DNA from: a virus | Virus record (IMG/VR): IMGVR_UViG_3300025133_000111 | Span: 1-60,423 of that record | DNA: 60,423 nt | Strand: one strand, 5' to 3' | In this document: one piece after another, positions 56,135 through 60,423 of the stretch | How positions within the stretch are numbered: the first letter of the stretch is position 1 | Layout: each line of letters opens with the position of its first letter | The notes under the pieces: model-generated | What the model saw: the letters and a program-made list of their open reading frames with translations, nothing else | What the model was told of the DNA's origin: nothing | Databases searched by the model: none | Made by a program: the position numbers and the translations under genes

Positions 56135-58123
56135 TTATAGAAGAACCAAGGGGAATGTGTAGCAAATATCAGTTTTGTCTAATCGCTTTAAAGATATACG
56201 CTGTCTAGTATAATGCCTAAAAAACAGCTTATCTTTTGTTGTGTTTAAAACTTCATATATAAATTCAACATCATTATCGAAGTCGAACCTAACAATAATA
56301 TCTCGATCTCTAATAGCCGGGCTTGGAAGAGTCCAGCATATTGGTTCATACATCTGTTCCAGATGGGCATGAGGAGTGAGCTTTAAGTCTTCTTGTGTGT
56401 CCCCAAACATAAGCATTATTCTTCCATCTGATCTTCTTCTGAAGTTATACTGAGTATAGCCTCCATCATAACCTGTTCCGAAACAAGTTTTACAGCCCTT
56501 AACTTTCGGGTGCATTCTTCTGGCATCTGAGCAGCTACAAATATCTCCATCCCAAATTCTCTTCAGCAAGATTACCGGTTCGCCAACCTGATCTAAAAGA
56601 ACCTCTTCTCTGCTGAGCATTCTGTCAAACAAATTCATGCCTCGGAATCCGTTAAATTCACCACCGAGATAGCTTCCACAGTCACCAGTTCCTTGCAAAA
56701 TATTCTGAGGGATGGCCTTGTGGTATCCGCAGAAATCAAATCCTTGAAAAAACTTATTATCATTATCTGAATAATCAGTTACAACAAGACCTGTTCCGTC
56801 TATCTCTCTTCCGCTAGAATATCCATCAACATACGTTGGGGTTCCCATAACAATCGAGGTGTTTTTATCTTGACACTCAAAGAACATCCTAACAGTATCT
56901 CCGGAAACAAAGATTCCCTTGCTTGTTCCGTTCAGTCCCCGCCCGTTTGTCGGTAGAAGGAATGAGGTGGGGGTCTTTCCGGTATATCTTATAACTTCTA
57001 AGTCATTCAGAACTAAGATTCCAGAAGAAGGATAGCCCGAAGTGGTAGCAACATTAATGATCGTATCAGCAGATAAGACTTGAGAAGCAATGGTAGTGTT
57101 ATCTGGGATAGCGTAAACTCCAGATGACTTCTGATCCATACCACTTAACTGGAGAGTATCTTTAAATGTCTCTAGAGATCTAACTGCATATGATAATGTT
57201 ACGCCCGGTGTTAATCCGGATACGTCAAAAAATGTTGCTGTATTATCAGCGATATATTTCGGATTAGAATCAAAAATATCCAACCTAGACTCATCTTCAT
57301 AAATTACAACAAACGAATCGCCTTTATAGGATCTGGAAATAGCTTGATTCCAGCTTACACGAAGCATATCGCCTCGCCCCATATTTGTAAGCTTTCGAAT
57401 TCCTTGAGCATAACCAAGAAAGCTTGTCTGAGGAAAAACAGATGGCAGAATTACAACTGGAAGATCCACAGAGTAAGAGATTCTGCCACTTAAAGTATTT
57501 CCGCTTAAATCTGACACATCATACCTAACAATATATGCGCCATTTCGAAAAGATTCGGTGGGCTCGATCCTTACGGAGGCTCTATTAGTTGTTTTGGTAA
57601 TTATAGATGAGCTTCCTGCAAATAATGACTGAAAAACTCCGCTTAATACTGCTGGTAAATCATTGATATATACGTTTATAGAATTCTGATCTATATCATC
57701 TATTTCATCTTGAAACTGAAGAAACAGGACTTGGTCAGACTGAACTAAATCTCCAGAAATTGGAGAGCTTAGTTCAAGCTCAGGCTCAGCAGGAATTGTT
57801 TTAAAGCTATATTCGAAATTATAATATTGATCTTCTAGGTTCTGAATCTGAACCTTAACCAGTACAACTTGACCTTGATCAAAGTTGCTTATCGGATCTA
57901 TAACAAGGTAGGCTCCAGCAGCATCGCTAGTTATTTCAGAAAAGGTTCCGTCATAAGCATCGGTGAAGTCTAGCTCTTGAAATGCTCTATCTCCACCAAC
58001 CTCGATGACTAATGAGGATAGATTTAGACCTGTTCCGTCATCTAAAATGCTAAACTCTACCAAAGAGCTTAGGGCGACAGAGCTGTCCCCTTCGTTTGGT
58101 GATTTTCCAGATAAAGTTAACAT
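56135..58123 (-). CDS. Virion protein with Ig-like domains and a C-terminal Cys cluster (662 aa)
   Basis: An AGAGG lies 7 bases before the ATG at 58123. Residues about 1-240 are beta-rich and look like two or three Ig-like domains (VEFSILDDGTGLNLSSLVIE and VLFLQFQDEIDDIDQNSINV repeat the same pattern). A jelly-roll-like part follows. At about residues 521-554 there is CSCSDARRMHPKVKGCKTCF and then GTGYDGGY: a CxC...CxxC zinc ribbon with a DnaJ-like GTG-x-GG tail. The C-terminal about 110 residues have strands such as IIVRFDFDNDVEFIYEVLNT. Zinc-ribbon plus C-terminal beta barrel recalls head-tail joining proteins, but I cannot name the family. Neighbours are virion genes. Confidence 0.55.
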   Translation of the reverse strand: MLTLSGKSPNEGDSSVALSSLVEFSILDDGTGLNLSSLVIEVGGDRAFQELDFTDAYDGTFSEITSDAAGAYLVIDPISNFDQGQVVLVKVQIQNLEDQYYNFEYSFKTIPAEPELELSSPISGDLVQSDQVLFLQFQDEIDDIDQNSINVYINDLPAVLSGVFQSLFAGSSSIITKTTNRASVRIEPTESFRNGAYIVRYDVSDLSGNTLSGRISYSVDLPVVILPSVFPQTSFLGYAQGIRKLTNMGRGDMLRVSWNQAISRSYKGDSFVVIYEDESRLDIFDSNPKYIADNTATFFDVSGLTPGVTLSYAVRSLETFKDTLQLSGMDQKSSGVYAIPDNTTIASQVLSADTIINVATTSGYPSSGILVLNDLEVIRYTGKTPTSFLLPTNGRGLNGTSKGIFVSGDTVRMFFECQDKNTSIVMGTPTYVDGYSSGREIDGTGLVVTDYSDNDNKFFQGFDFCGYHKAIPQNILQGTGDCGSYLGGEFNGFRGMNLFDRMLSREEVLLDQVGEPVILLKRIWDGDICSCSDARRMHPKVKGCKTCFGTGYDGGYTQYNFRRRSDGRIMLMFGDTQEDLKLTPHAHLEQMYEPICWTLPSPAIRDRDIIVRFDFDNDVEFIYEVLNTTKDKLFFRHYTRQRISLKRLDKTDICYTFPLVLL

Positions 58124-58170
58124 AGATACCTCTTAAATATCCCGGTCTATTAGTAGAGGCACTTTTATGT

Positions 58171-58680
58171 TTAGATTACCTCTTTTAAAAGCTCATTACG
58201 CTTTTCGTCTTTGTCAGCCGCAGGAATCTCGTGATGATCAAGAAGGCTTTCTACATACTCCTCGACCTTTGCCTCGCCTCGCTCTTCGGCATCGTATTTA
58301 TTTTGAGCCTGGAAGGCTTCAATTTCATCTGGTCGATCAAGATAATCCTGTGCTTTATCGTCCTTGTTTTTTCCGTAATCTTTTGTATGCTGCATAGCAT
58401 GAACGAGTTCATGAATAACATACCTCATTCTAATCTCCGGAGGTTTGTTTAATAATTTTCGACTCAAAATAATACTTCCATCGGATGTTTTTGCCGCAAC
58501 ATCTAATTCTTCAAATGAAATGGGGACGGAGGCCAAAAACCAAGTACCAAATCCCTTTTCTTTACAAATCTCTTTTGCAATTTCATCATTTATAAGCGAG
58601 GTACGGATCTCTGACAATATCCGCATCTGCTTCATGAGTTTATTTTCATCTGTTTGTTCTTTTGCAAAAATAGTAAACAT
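58171..58680 (-). CDS. Zinc metallopeptidase (zincin-type, 169 aa)
   Basis: The sequence contains a zincin motif, IHELVHAMQH, with H90, E91 and H94 as predicted zinc and catalytic residues. About 24 residues later RPDEIEAFQAQ provides a glutamate candidate for the third ligand (E119 or E121). This layout is seen in small phage metallopeptidases. No signal peptide or membrane helix is visible, so the protein should act in the cytoplasm or inside the virion. It sits between a small connector-region gene and the 662-aa virion protein, suggesting a role in virion maturation; host or prohead processing is possible but unshown. The ribosome binding site before the ATG at 58680 is weak. Confidence 0.72.
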   Translation of the reverse strand: MFTIFAKEQTDENKLMKQMRILSEIRTSLINDEIAKEICKEKGFGTWFLASVPISFEELDVAAKTSDGSIILSRKLLNKPPEIRMRYVIHELVHAMQHTKDYGKNKDDKAQDYLDRPDEIEAFQAQNKYDAEERGEAKVEEYVESLLDHHEIPAADKDEKRNELLKEVI

Positions 58681-58682
58681 AT

Positions 58683-58892
58683 TTATTCTTTCTCGAAAAG
58701 ATCCTCTAAGTTTTCTGATTCAGCATTTATCGCCAAACCGGCAAGAAATGAAGTTTGCTTTAGAGAAGATATTCTCTCTTCAGCACGTTTTATTAAATTT
58801 TCAAGTCCTAAGATTTCAAAGTCAATTTCAGTAGGGCTTATTGGTTTAAAAAATCCGCAGTATTTCAATTCGCAATTTTGTGGCTCTCTCAT
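58683..58892 (-). CDS. Small hypothetical protein (69 aa)
   Basis: I do not recognise this protein. It starts at the ATG at 58892 with AAGGA about 7 bases upstream and ends two bases before the metallopeptidase start. It has two Cys near the N-terminus (CELKYC), then a helix ENLIKRAEERISSLKQTSF and an acidic tail. It may be a small partner of the metallopeptidase, or a virion accessory. Only its coding status and its place in the operon are supported. Confidence 0.5.
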   Translation of the reverse strand: MREPQNCELKYCGFFKPISPTEIDFEILGLENLIKRAEERISSLKQTSFLAGLAINAESENLEDLFEKE

Positions 58893-58913
58893 ATTAAATC
58901 CTTGTTCATCATA

Positions 58914-59021
58914 TTATGAAATGATATTAATATTTATACTTATCGCCTCTTCTTTGAAGCCATTTTTATTAAGCCATTTTGAAAGGCTGGCGAGCTTTTT
59001 ATCTGCAGCTCCTTGTGTCAA
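58914..59021 (-). CDS. Possible very small helical protein (35 aa)
   Basis: Between two supported genes (58893-59040) the minus strand holds a short open frame with a TTG at 59021 as the only reasonable start and a stop at 58914. The peptide has an amphipathic pattern L-A-S-L-S-K-W-L-N-K-N-G-F-K-E-E-A that resembles the partial gene at 106-1. The frame stays open to AAT at about 59057, but I find no ATG or GTG. A weak AGAGA lies before the TTG. It could also be a remnant of a once longer gene. Confidence 0.35.
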   Translation of the reverse strand: MTQGAADKKLASLSKWLNKNGFKEEAISININIIS

Positions 59022-59040
59022 AGAAAGGTTTTCTCTACTA

Positions 59041-59631
59041 TTAAATGATACGCCTCGATTTCAGGTGTCGTAATCTTACGAAACTTGGCGCTCCACTCGA
59101 CAAATTGGTGAATGTTCCGTATCCCTGCGGTCCGGGGCGAATAGAATTCTTAATAAACTTTAGCCTCTCGCGATAAGAAGTCATAAAGGTTTGATAGTTG
59201 GTTGCTAAAAAATCGCCCAACGTGGGAGGCTGGTATGAGATACCTCCATCACTGATGGTGAAATCTCTGCCCTTTTCCACCAGTGCCTGCGAAGATAGGG
59301 CTAAAATTAACGCCCCCTCTACTATAGCATGAGAGAATGTCTTATAAATTATCTGCTCTCCAAAGGAAAATGAAGTGAAAAAAGGAATCATATTAAATTC
59401 TGACAAAGATGACGCTAAGAAGCAGGCCAAGATTTCATCGGAAAATACATTACAATCCTCCATGACCATTGCACCGTAACCATCAAGAATAAATGCTCCG
59501 AACTGATCTCTAGACGGCTTTTTGCCATCAGACTGAAGTCTTGCTTTTAGATACTTAAGCAACACATTTAGCCCCGTTAGCTCTGCGTCGGAAAAGTCGA
59601 AGTCTACATCATCGCCTAGCGCTATTGCCAT
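59041..59631 (-). CDS. Probable virion connector/neck-region protein (196 aa)
   Basis: The ATG at 59631 has a clear AAGGAG. The protein is helical in its first half (ELTGLNVLLKYLKARLQSDG), with a hydrophobic central region (SHAIVEGALILALSSQALVE). A conserved-looking end includes SDGGISYQPPTLGDFL, SYRERLKFIKNSIRP and a C-terminal basic HLKSRRII. I have seen similar G-G-I-S-x-Q-P-P and R-x-R-L-K-F-I-K-N patterns in uncharacterised large-phage virion proteins, but cannot name the family. Its place above the metallopeptidase and the 662-aa protein suggests a head-tail joining or neck role. This is inferred; no enzyme motif is present. Confidence 0.5.
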   Translation of the reverse strand: MAIALGDDVDFDFSDAELTGLNVLLKYLKARLQSDGKKPSRDQFGAFILDGYGAMVMEDCNVFSDEILACFLASSLSEFNMIPFFTSFSFGEQIIYKTFSHAIVEGALILALSSQALVEKGRDFTISDGGISYQPPTLGDFLATNYQTFMTSYRERLKFIKNSIRPGPQGYGTFTNLSSGAPSFVRLRHLKSRRII

Positions 59632-59642
59632 AGCATATCTCC

Positions 59643-59867
59643 TTATGATTTTGAATACAGAATTTTCTTTAGCGATCTAATTTTGTTATCATACTCACAA
59701 AACTCGCTACCAAAGAACTCTATAGATAAGGACTCAGCTTCTTCATCCGAGTCTTCTAAAATAAACTGAAATCTTCCAGACTCCAATCTTTTGGCGCTAA
59801 GAAGCCTTAAGCCTTTGAGGGTTAAGTAAGCTGCAAGAGCCAAGTCTGGTGTTTCATACTGTGTCAT
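59643..59867 (-). CDS. DUF5659-like small protein (74 aa)
   Basis: I choose the ATG at 59867, because AAGGGG lies 7 bases before it; an ATG two codons upstream would be too close to that site. The protein matches the pattern of the DUF5659 family: a start of the type T-P-D-L-A-L-A-A-Y-L, then LRLLSAKRLESGRFQFILED, a mid segment with F-F-G-S-E-F, and a closing KIRSLKKILY. DUF5659 proteins are small, of unknown function and are found in phages and bacteria. Nothing about a catalytic role is visible. It lies between the zinc-motif protein and the connector candidate in one operon. Confidence 0.55.
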   Translation of the reverse strand: MTQYETPDLALAAYLTLKGLRLLSAKRLESGRFQFILEDSDEEAESLSIEFFGSEFCEYDNKIRSLKKILYSKS

Positions 59868-59914
59868 TATCATTCCCCTTCTAAAAGTTGACTATAAAGT
59901 AGTAGAATAAATCA

Positions 59915-60385
59915 TTATCTATTTTTTTGCTTCTCTAAATATTTTCGGTGAGAAGAGCATAGTGTAGAATTTTTTGGAGCCTGTCGCTTGCACCTATTTC
60001 CATCTTTTTTTTCAAATTCACATTGAATAAAGTTAAAGGGCGTGATGCTTTTCGCCTCACTATTGCTACTAGTTTTTAAATTTGACTTAAGCACTTCACT
60101 GTCTTCTTCCATTACTACTGGATCAGAAGGAGTTTTTAAGTCTGCATCTTCTAACATAATATAAGGCTCTGCATTAATCATCTCGGTATATTGCTCAGAA
60201 GACGGCCTCAGCTCGGCTAGATCATCTTCATAATCAAAAAATGTATCAAATTTTTCGTTGCCCTCTTCCTCTTGCATAGATACAGCACTAATCTCCCTTC
60301 TTGAGAACGTCTTGGCCTGGGCTCGATCTTTTAGTGGAGTAGCTTTTATTGTCTTTAGTCTAGACTGAAGTCTTTTTGGAATCAT
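59915..60385 (-). CDS. Hypothetical protein with C-terminal zinc motif (156 aa)
   Basis: The ATG at 60385 has AGAGAG about 9 bases upstream. The first 100 residues are basic at the start, then acidic and Ser-rich, and probably disordered. The C-terminal 36 residues hold C122, C132, C143 and H146 in the pattern C-x9-C-x10-C-x2-H, with basic residues around it (NRCKRQAPK, SSHRKYLEKQ). Small Cys/His domains of this kind are common in phages and could bind DNA, RNA or a protein partner. Upstream 60386-60423 is short and cut by the window edge. I cannot give a role beyond the zinc motif. Confidence 0.55.
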   Translation of the reverse strand: MIPKRLQSRLKTIKATPLKDRAQAKTFSRREISAVSMQEEEGNEKFDTFFDYEDDLAELRPSSEQYTEMINAEPYIMLEDADLKTPSDPVVMEEDSEVLKSNLKTSSNSEAKSITPFNFIQCEFEKKDGNRCKRQAPKNSTLCSSHRKYLEKQKNR

Positions 60386-60423
60386 AATATGTCTCTCTAT
60401 ATTGGGAATTATTAATAGCAGAG

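Noticed and set aside
56133-56165. ATG at 56165 as the start of the HNH N-terminal part
   Set aside because: It lies inside the preceding gene and adds residues without zinc-ribbon character. The ATG at 56132 follows the stop by two bases and begins the motif.
58931-58938. TATAAATA on the minus strand, as a T4-type late promoter
   Set aside because: The same octamer occurs inside other genes in this AT-rich sequence (near 10745 and 26708), so one copy is not meaningful without transcript data.

Overview
The window is part of a large tailed bacteriophage with a contractile tail (myovirus morphotype), from a moderately AT-rich genome. Every gene I can support lies on the minus strand. Genes are packed with gaps of a few bases, and most have a recognisable Shine-Dalgarno sequence. 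I see no integrase, tRNA, CRISPR array or cellular housekeeping gene, so the piece looks like the late virion region of a lytic phage. The host cannot be named from this sequence.

In transcription order (high to low coordinates), 60385-56135 carries small virion or neck-type proteins. These are a protein with a C-terminal Cys/His zinc motif, a DUF5659-like protein, a probable connector protein, a zinc metallopeptidase (HELVH motif) and a 662-residue protein with beta domains and a Cys cluster. Next (56132-55192) is a selfish-looking HNH homing endonuclease. It appears broken into two overlapping frames and carries two HNH modules. A cassette of four small proteins follows (55176-53905), three with membrane segments or a signal peptide, reminiscent of a lysis cassette.

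Two giant paralogous tail fibres lie at 53833-45008. The larger ends in an S74-type chaperone signature followed by a second conserved-looking module. Three accessory proteins follow, the last a tail-terminator candidate. Then comes the canonical tail module: sheath (43288-40007, with Ig-like inserts), tube (39993-39361), a strong rho-independent terminator, and a tail assembly chaperone. The chaperone has a textbook programmed -1 frameshift (A AAA AAA plus hairpin). It is followed by the tape measure, a tube-initiator-like protein, a 1714-aa hub and an 800-aa central spike.

From 27794 to 143 there are giant baseplate and adhesin proteins of 2523, 657, 143 (gp25-like), 1107 (gp6/J-like), 3201 and 1530 residues. 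The 2523-aa protein contains a GC-rich coiled-coil island and a roughly 77-residue hydrophobic block. The 3201-aa protein has LamG-like domains. The 1530-aa protein has a dockerin-like pair of calcium loops. A partial small gene runs off the left edge.

Together these genes build a contractile tail whose adsorption apparatus is unusually large: about 31 kb of baseplate and lower-fibre genes (35379-4790, plus the 1530-aa fibre) and about 9 kb of side fibres. Many functions are inferred from order and motif reading, not from database searches.
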